A stretch of 64,000 nt of DNA, from the NCBI GenBank assembly GCA_963776505.1, contig CAVZNH010000001.1, forward strand, positions 62,001 to 126,000. The letters run 5' to 3'. Origin of the DNA: JAMXLO01 sp963776505 (GTDB lineage: Bacteria; Pseudomonadota; Alphaproteobacteria; Acetobacterales; Acetobacteraceae). Shown here one piece after another: positions 10,534 to 23,382 of the stretch (the first letter of the stretch is position 1; every line of letters starts with the position of its first letter). A model generated the notes under the pieces. That model had not been told where the DNA came from. It worked only from the letters and a program-made list of their open reading frames with translations, and did not search any database. The translations under genes were made by a program, and so were the position numbers.

Positions 10534-10793
10534 GAATTCGTTGTAACTTCAGCGCCGTGCAGGCCATTATCTTGATCAAGCTCCGGGGGAGGGGGTCCAT
10601 ATCGAGGCGTCTGTCGACGTGCAAGCTTCACGGATAATTGCGGTCCCGGCCGCTCCGGGTTAAGTGAACGCGCGCGGGCGCGAACGTTACAGTGAATGCC
10701 AACCGATTGCCGCAAACGGGCGTTTGCATCATTCCGAGGCGTTCGAGAGGCAATCGGGGACCTGCTCCCCAGGCACACGGAACCACGCACGGC
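10534..10793. other. divergent intergenic region between acyltransferase and glgE
   Basis: About 260 bases that should carry the promoter of the glgE operon and that of the acyltransferase. I could not assign a convincing -35/-10 pair or operator. An open frame continues upstream of the chosen glgE start but its translation is not GlgE-like. Confidence 0.4.
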
Positions 10794-13700
10794 ATGGCAC
10801 CAAAGATCTATCATCTGCATCCGCTGGTTGCCGGCGATCTCGCGAACTGGCCGTCGCACTTTGCGCTCTGTCAGGCCATGGGGTTCGACACCGTGTGCGT
10901 CGCACCGCCCTTCTTGCCAGGTGCCAGCGGCGATATCTTCATCACCGGAGATCATGAGGTTCTGCATCCGGCGCTGGGCTGGACGGGGCCCGCCGATGCC
11001 GGCATAGCACGCATGGCGCAGCAGGCGTCCGAGCATGGCCTGCGCGTGTGGCTTGATCTGTCCCTCGACCAGGTCGCCATCGATGCCGCAATTCGTCGTC
11101 GGGAGCATGATTGGTTCGCCCCTGGGGGCTGTGGCGCATTGCCCACCCCTTGGCGGGCGCCGCATCGCCTCGACGTCGCTTACGCGAGGCTGCAACAGAC
11201 CGAGATCGCCGAGGCGATGGCTGTTTGGTGGCTCGATCGGCTGACACGCCTCGTGCGGGCGGGCGTCACCGGCTTTCGCTGTCTTGATCCCGATCATGCG
11301 CCGGCGCCACTGTGGCGGCGAATCATCACGGCATTGAAACGGGAAGACGAACGACTGCGCGTTTCTCGCCTGGACGCCGGGCGTCGACCGCTCCGCGCTG
11401 CCGCGGCTCGAAGGGATTGGCTTTGACCATGCATGCTCATCGCTCGCATGGTGGGATGCACGCGCGAACTGGCTTGTCGAGGAGATGGAGATATTGCGGC
11501 GCATCGCCCCGATCGTCGCGTCGCCGGAGCCTTCATTCTTTGAGCGTCGGGCGATTCGGGTGCCACCAGGCGGCGACATCGCCGTGGCCTATCGCTTCGG
11601 ATTGCGGCTGGCTGCCGCCGCGGCGAATGGCCTGTTCGTACCGATGGGCTTCGAGTACGCAGCGCGCCGGCCTTTCGATGCTGCACTGGCCGGTCCCGAG
11701 GATCTGCAGCGCGCCCGAGACGAGGCACCAGTTCGATCTGACGGCCGATATCGCGAGCGCCAATGCGTTGGTCGATCGCGTTGCCGCCTGTAAGGTGAAT
11801 GGTCAGGTGCGGCAACTCACCGATGCAGAGGCGCCCGTCACCGCGTTGCTGAGGGTCGATGCGCCTGACGCGCGCAACGCGTCGCGCGCCGTGCTGGTGT
11901 TGGCGAACCCGGACATTGGCCGCGCTGCGCCCCTCGGTCTATCGGTGTCGCCGTTGCCGCCACAGGCAGGCGCGGCGTTCGCCATCAAAGAGACTCCGGA
12001 AGGCGCTGACGCGCCGCTGGATCCGGGTGAGGTACGCATTCATTTCTATCCGTCACCCGCGGAACTCGTGAGCGCATCCGCTGGTCTGCGACAAAGACCT
12101 GGACGCGCTGCGACTTGCGGCCACGCGGATTGCCATCGAGGCCGTCGAGCCGCGCGTGCCTGACGGTGCGTTCGCCGTGAAGCGCCTTGTCGGCGAAAGC
12201 GTCACGGTCAGTGCCGATATCTTTGCGGATGGTCACGAGGTGCTGGCGGCCGCATTGCTATGGCGCGCGGAAGATGAAGCAGGTTGGCATCGTGTCCCTA
12301 TGCGGCTCGTGGTGAACGATCGGTGGGAGGCGCGCTTCGTAGCCGGCGCGTGTCGGCAGACATCGCTTCACTGTTCGGGCGTGGTGGGATACCTGGGAAA
12401 CCTTTCGCCACGATCTTGCTGCCAAGCATGCGGCCGGTCAGGCCGTGGACCTGGAGATCGAGGAAGGCTGCCACATGATCGAGGCATCGCCTGATCGCGC
12501 TTATATTGCCACGCGGATCCGATCCCTCGACATGGCGCAGCAGATCGCGTTGCTGCTGTCGGAGGATACCGCTCGGGTGATGCACGCGGCCGATGACCAG
12601 CCGTTTGCCAATGAACTCACACCGGCAATTCCACTCGATGCCGATCGTCCTCAGGCCGCCTTCGCGAGCTGGTACGAGATGTTTCCGCGTTCCGCGACAG
12701 ATGACCCCAAGCGGCACGGCACGTTCTCCGATGTGATAGCGTGCCTGCCGCTGATCCGCTCAATGGGCTTCGACGTGCTATACTTCCCGCCTATTCACCC
12801 GATCGGCACAACGAACCGCAAAGGCCGCAATAACGCGCTGCGTGCCGAACCCGGCGACCTGGGCAGTCCCTATGCCATCGGTGGCCCCGAGGGCGGGCAC
12901 GATGCGATCCATCCGGCACTCGGCACGCTCGATGACTTCCGCGCGCTGGTCGCCGCGGCGAAGGACAACGAACTGGAAATTGCGCTCGACTTCGCCATCC
13001 AGTGTTCGCCGGATCATCCATGGTTGCGCGAGCACCATGACTGGTTCCGCTGGCGTCCCGACGGATCGATGCGATTTGCTGAAAATCCGCCGAAGAAATA
13101 CGAGGACATCGTCAATCCCGATTTCTACGCCAAGGCGGCAATGCCGGGGTTGTGGTTGGCGCTGCGTGACGTGGTGCAGTTCTGGGTGGATCAGGGTGTG
13201 CGGATCTTCCGCGTCGACAACCCACATACCAAGCCACTGCCGTTCTGGCATTGGATGATCGCCGATATCCGCGGACGGCACCCCGATGTGCTTTTCCTGG
13301 CGGAGGCGTTCACGCGGCCGAAGATGATGTATCGGCTGGCGAAGATCGGTTTCACCCAGTCCTACACCTATTTCACCTGGCGAAACACCAAACAGGAAAT
13401 CACCGAATACCTCACGGAACTGAATGCCCAACCGGCGCGCGAATTCTTCCGTCCGAATTTCTTTGTGAACACACCGGATATCAACCCGCCATTCCTGCAG
13501 ACGTCGGGCCGGCCAGGATTTCTGGTCCGTGCAGCCCTTGCCTGCACGCTGTCGGGCCTGTGGGGAATGTATTCCGGTTTTGAACTCTGCGAAGCGGCGC
13601 CGCTGCCCGGTCGAGAGGAATATCTCAACTCGGAGAAGTATCAGATCCGCGTTCGCGATATCGCCGCGCCAGGCAACATCGTAGCAGAAATCTCCGCGCT

Positions 13701-14037
13701 CAATCGCATCCGGCGGGCGCATCCCGCGTTGCAGACCCATCTCGGCCTGACATTCTATCCAGCCTTCAACGATCAGGTGCTGCTGTATGGCAAGCGAACA
13801 CCCGGCGGGCGCGATATGATCCTGATCGCGGTCAATCTCGACCCGCACAACGTGCAGGAGGCTGCAATCGAAATCCCGCTGTGGGAATGGGGGCTGCCAG
13901 ACCACGAATCACTGGCGGCCTCCGATCTTGTGCGAGGCAATCGCTTTGTCTGGACCGGCAAGCAGCAGCGCGTCCGCCTCGATCCAGCCGATCTGCCGTT
14001 CGCCATCTGGCAGATCGCCCCGACGGGTGCGCCATGA
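10794..14037 (+). CDS. glgE: alpha-1,4-glucan:maltose-1-phosphate maltosyltransferase, long form (four +1 frameshifts)
   Basis: Extends alpha-1,4-glucan with maltose from maltose-1-phosphate. The product is 1079 residues after removing one base near 11358, 11722, 12090 and 12345. The first half is a degenerate amylase-like extension (PKIYHLHPLVAGDL at the start, SSLAWWDARANWLVEE later), as I recall from long-form alphaproteobacterial GlgE. The second half is the classical enzyme: YFPPIHPIGTTNRKGRNN, nucleophile Asp in RIFRVDNPHTK, acid Glu in FLAEAFTRP, and LNSEKYQIR. The stop overlaps the treS start (ATGA). All active-site motifs are intact, so the breaks look like sequence errors. Confidence 0.9.
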
Positions 14038-17000
14038 TGGACGTAGCTGTCGCGACACCGACAGACGCCACGAACCGTGTTGCGTTTAGCACGAACGGTC
14101 TGTGGTACAAGGACGCAATCATCTATCAACTGCACATCAAGTCGTTCTTCGATGCCAACAACGACGGCATTGGCGACTTTCCTGGCCTGATTTCCAAGCT
14201 CGACTACATCGCCGATCTTGGCGTGAACACGATATGGCTCCTGCCGTTCTATCCCTCGCCGCGCCTGGACGACGGGTATGACATCGGCGACTACCGGGGT
14301 GTCCATCCGGATTATGGCACGCTTGCTGACGTCAGGCGCTTCATCGCCGCAGCGCATGCGCGTGGCATGCGGGTGATCACCGAGTTGGTGGTGAACCATA
14401 CATCGGACCAGCACCCGTGGTTTCAGCGGGCGCGACGGGCGAAAGCTCGGTTCGGTGTACCGTGATTTCTACGTCTGGTCGGCGGATGACCACAAATACG
14501 CGGGCACGCGGGTTATCTTCGTTGATACGCAGCGGTCCAACTGGACATGGGATGAGGTCGCCGGCGCCTACTACTGGCATCGATTCTATTCACATCAGCC
14601 GGACCTGAATTTCGACAATCCGCGGGTGCTGAAAGAAGTGCTTTCCGTGCTGCGCTACTGGCTTGATCTCGGTGTCGATGGCTTGCGGCTCGATGCCGTG
14701 CCCTACCTGGTGGAACGCGAAGGCACCAACAACGAGAACCTGCCGGAGACCCATGCGGTCCTGAAGCAAATTCGCGCCGAGCTCGATACCCATTATCCGG
14801 ACCGCATGCTGTTGGCTGAAGCCAATCAGTGGCCGGAGGATGCCAAGGACTATTTTGGCGACGACGACGAATGCCACATGGCGTTCCACTTTCCGTTGAT
14901 GCCGCGGATGTACATGGCGATCGCGCGCGAGGATCGCTTTCCGATCACCGATATCCTACGTCAGACACCCGACATTCCTCCTAACAGCCAGTGGGCGATC
15001 TTCCTGCGCAACCACGATGAGCTGACCTTGGAAATGGTGACGTCGAGCGAGCGGGATTTCCTGTGGGAGACCTACGCCGCGGATCGCCGTGCGCAACTCA
15101 ATCTGGGAATTCGGCGCCGTCTCTTTCCACTGCTGGAGCATGATCGCCGGCGTGTGGAACTGATGAATTATCTGCTGCTCTCGATGCCCGGCACGCCGGT
15201 AATCTATTACGGTGACGAGATCGGCATGGGCGACAACATCCATCTCGGTGACCGCGACGGTGTGCGGACGCCGATGCAATGGTCGCCCGATCGCAATGGC
15301 GGGTTCTCGCGTGCCGAACCTTCGCGTCTCGTGCTGCCGCCGATCATGGATGCGCTCTACGGTTTTGAGGCGGTGAATGTCGAGGCGGAATCCGGCGACC
15401 GGCATTCGCTGCTGAACTGGATGCGTCGCACCATCGCAATCCGTCGTCAGTATCAGGTGTTCGGCCGTGGCAACTTTCGGTTGCTGTATCCGAAGAATCG
15501 CAAGGTTCTAGCGTATCTGCGCGAGCATGAGGGCCGCACGATCCTGTGTGTCGCCAATATGGCGCGTACGCCACAGGCGGTGGAACTCGAGCTGTCGGAG
15601 TTCGCTGGCCGCACACCCGTGGAATTAGACGGCGGCTCGATATTTCCGCCGATTGGTCAGCTGTCCTATCTGCTCACGTTGCCGCCGTACGGCTTTTATT
15701 GGTTTCATCTGGCTGATGAGGAGGCGGGCTGGCCGACGACCCATACGCCCGCACCGGAACCCATGCCCGAATATCAGACGATCGTCCTGCGAACCCGCCT
15801 GGCCGATGCGCTACTGAGCAACCGCTCGGCGTTGGAGCATGACATCCTGCCAGCCTATCTCGCAAAGCGTCGTTGGTTCGCGCTGAAGGATCAGGCGCTG
15901 CACGCGATACGGCTGACATCGATTGCACCGTTGCCGCACGCCGAACTGGAGTTGCTGTTGGCGGAGATCCAGACCGAAACGCAAGGTGGAGTTTCGCAAT
16001 GGTTGCTGCCTCTGGCGGTCGCCTGGGAAGACCGGCAGACCGGGCCGTTGCCTGCGCAACTTGCCCTCGCGCGGGTCCGGCGCGGTGCGCGGGTTGGTCT
16101 GCTGACTGATGCCTTCGCGTTGCCCGAATTCGCCAATGCCATTCTGACCGGGTTGGCGGCCGGCACGCAGGTCGGCGAGATCCACTTCGAACCGACATCG
16201 CGCATGGCGGAGACGGTCGTTCCTCCTGACGCCGAGATGAAATGGCTGTCGGTGGAGCAGTCCAACTCCTCGATGATCGTCGGTGACGTGGCGATGCTGA
16301 AGCTGTTCCGGCGAGTGTCCGCGGGCCCGCATCCGGAGGCGGAAATGGGCCGCTACCTTACCGAGCAGGGCTTTGCCAATATCGCGCCACTACTCGGTGA
16401 GGTCGTGCGCATCGATGCCGATGGCGAGCGTCATGCACTGGCGATAGCTCAAGGATTCATTCGCAACCAGGGTGACGCCTGGACCTGGACGCTGGATCTG
16501 TTGATGCGCGGCCTGTCGGATCTGACCGCCGGAACCGAAGAAGCGCAGGCGACCGAAGCTGAACAACACGAGGATTACGGTGCAATCGCCACCCTGCTCG
16601 GGCGCCGCCTGGGTGAGATGCATGCGGTGCTCGCACGCGATACCGACGATCCGGCATTTGCTCCGGAGCAGGCGAGGGCCGACATCATTGAGCAATGGGC
16701 GAACCAGGCGGAGCAACAGCTCGCCGATGCCTTCGCAGCACTTGATGCTCCGCGGGAATGGGACGCCGATGCTGCCCAGGACCTGGCTGTCGTGATGGCG
16801 GAGCGCGACCGAATCACCGCGAAAACGCGCAGGCTCGCGGGGGCCGGTCATGGCGAGGTGCTCACGCGCATTCATGGCGATCTGCATCTCGGCCAGCTTC
16901 TGGTGGCCAATGGGGACATTTATATCATCGACTTCGAAGGCGAGCCGGCCAAACCGGTCGCATTGCGCCGGGGCAAGAACTGCCGGCTTCGGGACGTCGC

Positions 17001-17314
17001 CGGCATACTCCGTTCGTTCGACTATGCGGCCGCGGTGATGAGGCGCAGGAGCGTTGCCACTCAGGCGCATGTCGCCGATCCGCAGCGCGACGCATTCCTT
17101 GCGGACGTTCGTCGAACGCGCGGCGCAGTGCTTCCTTGCCGGCTATGCCGAAGTGCTGCCGGCCAAGGACGCCGCGGCGGAGCGAGATTTGCTGACACTC
17201 TTCCTGATCGAGAAGGCGGCGTACGAGGTCGCCTATGAGGCTGCCAACCGGCCGGCCTGGATTGACGTGCCGTTGCACGGCCTCGCCCAACTGATCGCGC
17301 AGGTGCCATCATGA
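14034..17314 (+). CDS. treS: trehalose synthase fused to maltokinase (two +1 frameshifts)
   Basis: Bifunctional: interconverts trehalose and maltose, then phosphorylates maltose to maltose-1-phosphate for GlgE. It is 1092 residues after removing one base near 14452 and 17118. Residues 1 to about 560 form the GH13 synthase (WYKDAIIYQLHIKSFFDAN, GLRLDAVPYLVEREGT, LLAEANQWPEDAKDYFGDDD, FLRNHDELTLEM). The rest is the Pep2-type kinase, with RIHGDLHLGQLLV and IIDFEGEPAKP as the catalytic and metal loops. The start MMDVAVATP overlaps the glgE stop and the 3' end overlaps glgB. Fusion of the two activities is common in proteobacteria. Confidence 0.93.
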
Positions 17315-19507
17315 ACGACATGGCTGAATATTTCGGGTCTGCCGTCGGGCGTGGCGGAAGCGCTCGCCGCCGGCACACTCGGTGATCCGTTCGCAATACT
17401 GGGTCCGCATGACACCGCGATGGGACGGGAGGTCCGTGCCTTCCTGCCCGGCGCGCTGGAAGTCGAGGTACTGGCACAAAAAACTGGCGAACCACTGGGG
17501 CGGCTGGCACCGACCACGCCGCAAGGCTTGTTCGTCGGCAGGGTGAGCAGCACCGAGCCGTATCGGCTGCGCATCGTCTGGCCGGACGCAGTGCAGGAAA
17601 CCGAAGATCCATATTCCTTCGGGTCTTTGCTTGGCGACCTCGATCTGCATCTCTTCAACGAAGGGCGGCATTTTGAACTTGCGTCGCATCTTGGCGCCAG
17701 CGTTGTGACAATAGATGGCGTCAGTGGTGTGCGCTTTGGTGTATGGGCGCCGAATGCACGCGCGGTTTCCGTGGTTGGCGACTTCAACACCTGGGATCCT
17801 CGGCGACACCCGATGCGCCTGCGCTATCCCTCTGGCGTGTGGGAACTGTTCATCCCACGGCTCGGCCCTGGCACGCGCTACAAGTTTGCCATCATCGGTC
17901 CAGACGGTTGGCGACTGCCGCTCAAGGCTGATCCCCTGGCGCGCGCGACCGAACCGCCGCCAGCCACGGCATCGGTTGTCAGCGATCCCACGCCTCATGT
18001 CTGGCACGACGAAGGGTGGATGCGGCAGCGTGCGCGCCGGCACGATACCGACGCGCCGATATCGATCTACGAAATGCACGCCGCGTCGTGGTTCCATCCG
18101 AATGGATGCATTCCGACATGGGACGAGCTGGCAGCGCGATTGGTGCCCTATGTCAGCGAAATGGGGTTCAGCCACATCGAGCTGATGCCTGTGACCGAGC
18201 ATCCATTCGGCGGTTCCTGGGGTTATCAGCCGCTCAGTCTGTTCGCGCCGAGCGCGAGGTTTGGGGCGCCGGACGGTTTCGCGCGTTTCGTCGATGCCTG
18301 CCACCGCGCCAATGTCGGCGTCATAGTCGATTGGGTGCCGGCGCATTTCCCCACCGATGCCCATGGCATGGCACGATTCGACGGCACGGCACTCTACGAG
18401 CACCAGGATCCGCGTGAAGGCTACCATCAGGACTGGAACACCTACATCTACAATTTCGGTCGTCGCGAGGTGCAGGGGTTTCTGATTGCGTCAGGCCTTT
18501 ATTGGCTAGAACATTTCCACGTTGATGGCCTGCGCGTCGACGCTGTCGCGTCGATGCTGTACCGCGACTACTCGCGCAGCCAAGGGCAGTGGATCCCCAA
18601 CATCTACGGCGGCCGCGAGAACCTCGAGGCAATCGGCTTTCTGCGTCACTTCAATGCCGTCGTTGGCGAGCGGTGCGCCGGGGCGATCACAATTGCCGAG
18701 GAGTCGACCGCCTGGCCAGGAGTGTCACGGCCGATCCGCGAAGGCGGCCTTGGTTTTGCGTACAAGTGGAACATGGGCTGGATGCACGACACGCTCCGCT
18801 ATATCGAGCATGATCCGGTCCATCGGCCCTGGCATCACAACGACATGACGTTCGGACTGCTTTACGCGTTCGCTGAAAACTTCGTGTTGCCGCTGTCGCA
18901 TGACGAGGTCGTCTACGGAAAACGCTCGCTCATAGGCAAGATGCCGGGCGACAACTGGCAGCGCTTCGCCAACCTGCGAAGCTATTTCGGCTTCATGTGG
19001 GGTCATCCGGGCAAGAAGCTGCTGTTCATGGGCGGCGAAATTGCGCAGGAACGAGAATGGAACCACGACGGTGAACTCGACTGGGGCGCACTCGAGGATC
19101 CGTTCCGGCGTGGGATCCAACAACTGGTGCGTGATCTCAACCGCCTCTATGCGCACGAGCGGGCTCTGCATCAGCGCGATCCTGTTTCTACTGGCTTCCG
19201 ATGGGTTGTCGGCGATGACTGGCACAACTCGGTGTTTGCGTTCCTACGTTACGGCGAAGAAACTGCCCCGCCGGTGCTCGTTGTCTGCAACATGACGCCG
19301 GTGCCGCGATCGGGTTACGGCATCGGTGTGCCGCGTCCGGGGCTTTGGCGCGAACTGCTCAATACCGATGCCGCCTGCTATGGCGGCTCCAATATCGGCA
19401 ATGGCGGCATGGTCGAGACCGTGCCCGTGCAGCGCCACGGCGAGGCCCAGTCGCTCGAACTCAGCCTGCCGCCACTGGCTACTGTGTTCCTGCGCCAGGG
19501 CGACTGA
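17311..19507 (+). CDS. glgB: 1,4-alpha-glucan branching enzyme (one +1 frameshift near the start)
   Basis: Introduces alpha-1,6 branches into the glucan made by GlgE. The start is the ATG at 17311 that overlaps the treS stop: MNDMAEYFG, then one extra base near 17340, then LPSGVAEALAAGTLGDPF. The corrected length is 731 residues, typical of GlgB. Order: N-terminal beta-sandwich, CBM48 (VRFGVWAPNARAVSVVGDFN), GH13 core with nucleophile Asp in GLRVDAVASMLYRDYSR and acid Glu in IAEESTAWPGVSRP, LPLSHDEVVYGK, and a C-terminal beta domain. The next gene starts 14 bases after the stop. Confidence 0.95.
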
Positions 19508-19521
19508 CCCGGCCCGAAAGC

Positions 19522-21623
19522 ATGCAGCACCTGCCTGATGCGCTGTCGCCGGGCCGGTCGTTTCCGCTCGGTGCCACATGGGACGGGCTCGGCATCAACT
19601 TCGCTGTGTTCTCGGCGCATGCCGAACGGATCGATCTCTGCCTGTTCGAGCACTCCGGGCGACATGAGATCGCACGCTATACGTTGCCGGAGTATACCGA
19701 CGAGATCTGGCACGGCTACCTGCCCAACGCGAGCGCGGGCCTGCGCTTTGGTTATCGTGCATTCGGTCCTTATGCGCCGGAGCGCGGCCACCGCTTCAAT
19801 CACCACAAGTTGTTGCTCGATCCGTACGCGCGCGCATTGGCAGGCAATTTGCATTGGTCGGATGCGTTATATGGCTTCCGCCAGCATTCGACGCGCGGTG
19901 ATCTGTCGTTCGACCGGCGGGACAGCGCGCCGTCAATGCTGAAATGCGTGGTGACCGAGGATTCATTCAACTGGGGAGACGATCGCCCACCAGCCGTGCC
20001 ATGGTCGGACACGGTTATCTATGAGGCGCATGTACGCGGGCTCACCATGCTTCGCGGCGAGATCCGTCCAACGGAGCGAGGTACATTCGCTGGGCTCGCC
20101 CACCCGGCCATGATTGATTACCTGCGCCGCCTCGGGGTCACTGCGATCGAATTGATGCCCGTGCAAGCCTTCCTGCAGGATCGCGCCTTGCAGCAACGTG
20201 GCCTGCGCAACTACTGGGGGTACAATACCCTCGGCTTCTTCGCACCGGAACCGTCCTATCTGTCGGATGGCTCACCGAACGAGATGCGGGTCGCGGTGCG
20301 CCGGCTGCATGCTGCCGGTATCGAGGTAATTCTCGACGTCGTGTACAACCACACTGCGGAAAGCGACGAAGCCGGTCCGACGCTGTCGTTCCGCGGCCTC
20401 GACAACGCGAGCTACTATCGGCTGGAGGTAGGGGACCAACGCCGCACCGTAAATGATACCGGCACCGGCAACACGCTGAATGTCTCGCATCCGCGGATTT
20501 TGCAGATGGTGATGGATTCACTGCGCCACTGGGTGACCTCATTCCATGTCGATGGTTTCCGTTTCGATCTCTGTGCGACGCTCGGACGTGAGCCCAATGG
20601 GTTTGATCCAGGCTCCGGTTTCTACGATGCGCTTCGCCAGGATCCGGTTCTCGCGGGCGTGAAGCTGATTGCCGAACCCTGGGACATCGGACCGGGAGGC
20701 TATCAGCTCGGCAACCAGCCCCCCGGCTTCGCTGAATGGAACGATCGGTTTCGCGATGGTGTTCGACGCTACTGGCGCGGCGATCGCGGCCACCGCCCGG
20801 CGATTGCCGCAAGATTAGCCGGTTCTGCGGATATCTTCGCTCGCCATGGGAGGCGCCCATGGGCATCGGTCAATTATGTGGCGTCGCATGATGGGTTCAC
20901 ACTCACGGACGCCGTGAGCTACGTCGAACGTCACAACGGCGCGAATGGCGAAAGAAATCACGACGGACATCCCGCCAACTACACGAGCAACTGGGGGGTG
21001 GAAGGGCCGAGCGACGATCCGGCGATCAACGTGGTAAGGGATCGTGTCAAGCGCGCGATGCTGGCCACTGTGTTCCTTGCCGCCGGCACGCCAATGCTGC
21101 TGGCCGGCGACGAGTTCGGCCGCACCCAACATGGCAACAACAATGCCTATTGCCAGGACAACGAAATATCCTGGCTGGACTGGAGCATGGCGGCATCGCC
21201 GCCGGGAATTGCGTTGACCGACTTACGTTGCGCGTCTCACCTCACTCCGCCGCGAGCATCCAATCCTGCGTCATCGGTACATTTCTGCACGGCAGGGCAC
21301 ATCCTGCGCCAGGTATTGCCGACATCGCCTGGTTCGATCGGTCCGGAGGAACAATTCCAGTGGAGGCCTGGAACGATATCGAGCAGCGGACGTTGATTTT
21401 GCGCCGTTCGATGCGGGTTGCCGAAGGAAAGGTTGAAATTCTGAGCTTGCTGCTGAATCCGGGTGATCTGCCGTGTGACTTTCGGTTGCCCGGGCCTCAC
21501 CTGCCCGCCCGGGTGCTGCTCGACAGCGCCGAGCCAGAGGCAGGCGAACGCCCGGTCATGGGGCAGGAGGTCCGCGTGGCAGCTCACAGCGCCGTGTTGG
21601 TGTACGCCGAGCATCTCGGATGA
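19522..21623 (+). CDS. glgX: glycogen debranching enzyme (two +1 frameshifts)
   Basis: Hydrolyses alpha-1,6 branches of glycogen-like glucan. The corrected length is 699 residues, one base being removed near 21223 and another near 21278. It contains CBM48 (SPGRSFPLGATWDGLGINFA), GH13 isoamylase motifs (LDVVYNHTAE, HVDGFRFDLCATLGREPNG with the nucleophile Asp, LIAEPWDIGPGGYQLG with the acid Glu, NYVASHDGFTL) and LAGDEFGRTQHGNNNAYCQD. Between the two breaks the middle frame reads YVARLTSLRREHPILRHR, as expected for GlgX, and confirms that both shifts have the same sign. Its stop overlaps the treZ start. Confidence 0.93.
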
Positions 21624-23382
21624 ACGCAAGGTTTGCATTTGAGACAAGTTCTGGCGCGCGACTATTGCGCGACGGATCAACGCTATTTCGCCTGTGGGCT
21701 CCCGCGCAGGAGACCGTCGCCGTTGCAATAGAAAGCGGGCCCAACCTACCGATGACGCGCTCGCCGGACGGCTGGTTCGAGGCGACCGCGCGGTGTCCTG
21801 CCGGCACGCAGTATCGCTATCGCCTGGCTGACGGAATGCTGGTGCCCGATCCTGCTTCGCGGGCGCAGGCAGGCGACGTGCATGACCCGAGTGTGGTGAT
21901 CGATTCGCGCTCCTATGCGTGGCGCAACCCTAACTGGCGTGGACGGCCGTGGCGCGAGGCGGTCTTGTACGAACTCCATGTGGGCGTTCTTGGCGGGTTC
22001 CAAGGTGTGGCGCGGGAACTGCCGCGGCTGGCCGACCTCGGCATCACCGCCGTCGAATTGATGCCGGTCAATGATTTTCCAGGTCAGCGCAACTGGGGAT
22101 ATGATGGGGTATTGCCGTATGCCCCTGATGCGACCTACGGAACGCCGGATGATCTGAAGGCGCTTGTCGATAGGGCGCACGACCTCCGGCTGATGATCTT
22201 CCTGGACGTCGTTTACAATCATTTCGGCCCCGACGGTAATTACCTGTCGCTCTACGCACCACAATTTTTTCGAGAGGATCTTAACACCCCATGGGGGGCC
22301 GCGATTGATTTCGGCCGCCCGCAAGTCCGCGGGTTTTTCACGGACAACGTGCTCTATTGGTTGATGGAGTACCGCTTCGACGGGCTGCGCTTTGATGCGG
22401 TGCATGCCATCCTGGATCAGGACTGGGTGGACGAGATGGCAGCCAAGGTTCGCGCCACCGTCGAACCCAGCCGGCATGTGCATCTTGTGCTTGAGCACCA
22501 CAACGATGCTTCGCATCTCAGCAAGGACGTTGATGCGCAGTGGAACGACGATGGGCACAACGTTCTGCACGCTTTGCTGACTGGCGAAGACGGTGGTTAC
22601 TATCTCGACTATGCTGATGAGCCGGCCTGGAAGTTGGCACGCTGTCTCGCGGAAGGTTTCATCTACCAGGGAGAGCATTCGCGCTACCTGGGCGAACCGC
22701 GCGGCATGCCGAGTGGTCATCTGCCACCGACTGCCTTCGTGCTGTTCCTGCAGAACCATGATCAGATCGGCAACCGGGCATTCGGCGAGCGGCTGACGAC
22801 GCTGGTGGAGCCAGCGGCGCTGGAAGCCGCGATTGCCTTGCTGATGCTGTGTCCGCAGATTCCTCTACTGTTCATGGGCGAGGAGAGCGCAAGTCGAACG
22901 CCGTTCCTGTTCTTTACCGACCATGGCGCCGAGTTGGCCAATGCGGTGCGTGAGGGAAGGCGCAACGAATTCTCCAAGTTTCAGGGAGTTCGCCGATCCG
23001 GCCAGCCGGGAGCGAATTCCAGACCCGAACGCCGTACAGACCTTCGCTGCCTCGAAGCCACAAGCGGACCCGTCAGTTGGTGCCGCGCGCGAGGCGCTCT
23101 ACCGCCGTCTCATCGCACTGCGCGCCGCCGAGATCGTGCCGCGTCTGGATGGGGCGCACGCGCTGACTGCCGAAGCGATCGGGCCAAAGGCCGTGCTCGC
23201 GCGATGGCGACTTGGCGACGGCGCGGTGCTGACAGTGGCGACCAATCTCGATGCGCAGGCGGTGGCACTTAAATCACCTGCCGGGGTGCTTCTGTTTGCC
23301 AACTCGGCAATGCAGCCAGGTCTGGCTGCCGGGCCATTGCACCTGCGCCTTCCTCGATGCATCACGTTCGGCAAATGTCTGA
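21620..23382 (+). CDS. treZ: maltooligosyltrehalose trehalohydrolase (two +1 frameshifts)
   Basis: Releases trehalose from maltooligosyl-trehalose made by TreY. 586 residues after removing one base near 22985 and one near 23336. N-terminal sandwich (GSTLFRLWAPAQETVAV), GH13 core with FLDVVYNHFGPDGNYL, FDGLRFDAVHAI (nucleophile Asp), LVLEHHND (acid Glu), FLQNHDQIGNRAFGERL and LLFMGEE. The end is read as CAFLDASRSANV, and its stop overlaps the malQ ATG by 8 bases (ATGTCTGA). The start ATG overlaps the glgX stop. Confidence 0.92.

Noticed and set aside
10527..11579. Long open frame (350 codons) on the minus strand opposite glgE
   Set aside because: It lies antisense to a gene whose corrected product is clearly GlgE; its translation has shadow composition (Arg/Ala/Pro-rich, no domain).
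12778..13905. 375-codon minus-strand frame opposite the GlgE catalytic domain
   Set aside because: High GC makes long antisense frames common. The plus strand encodes intact GlgE motifs here.
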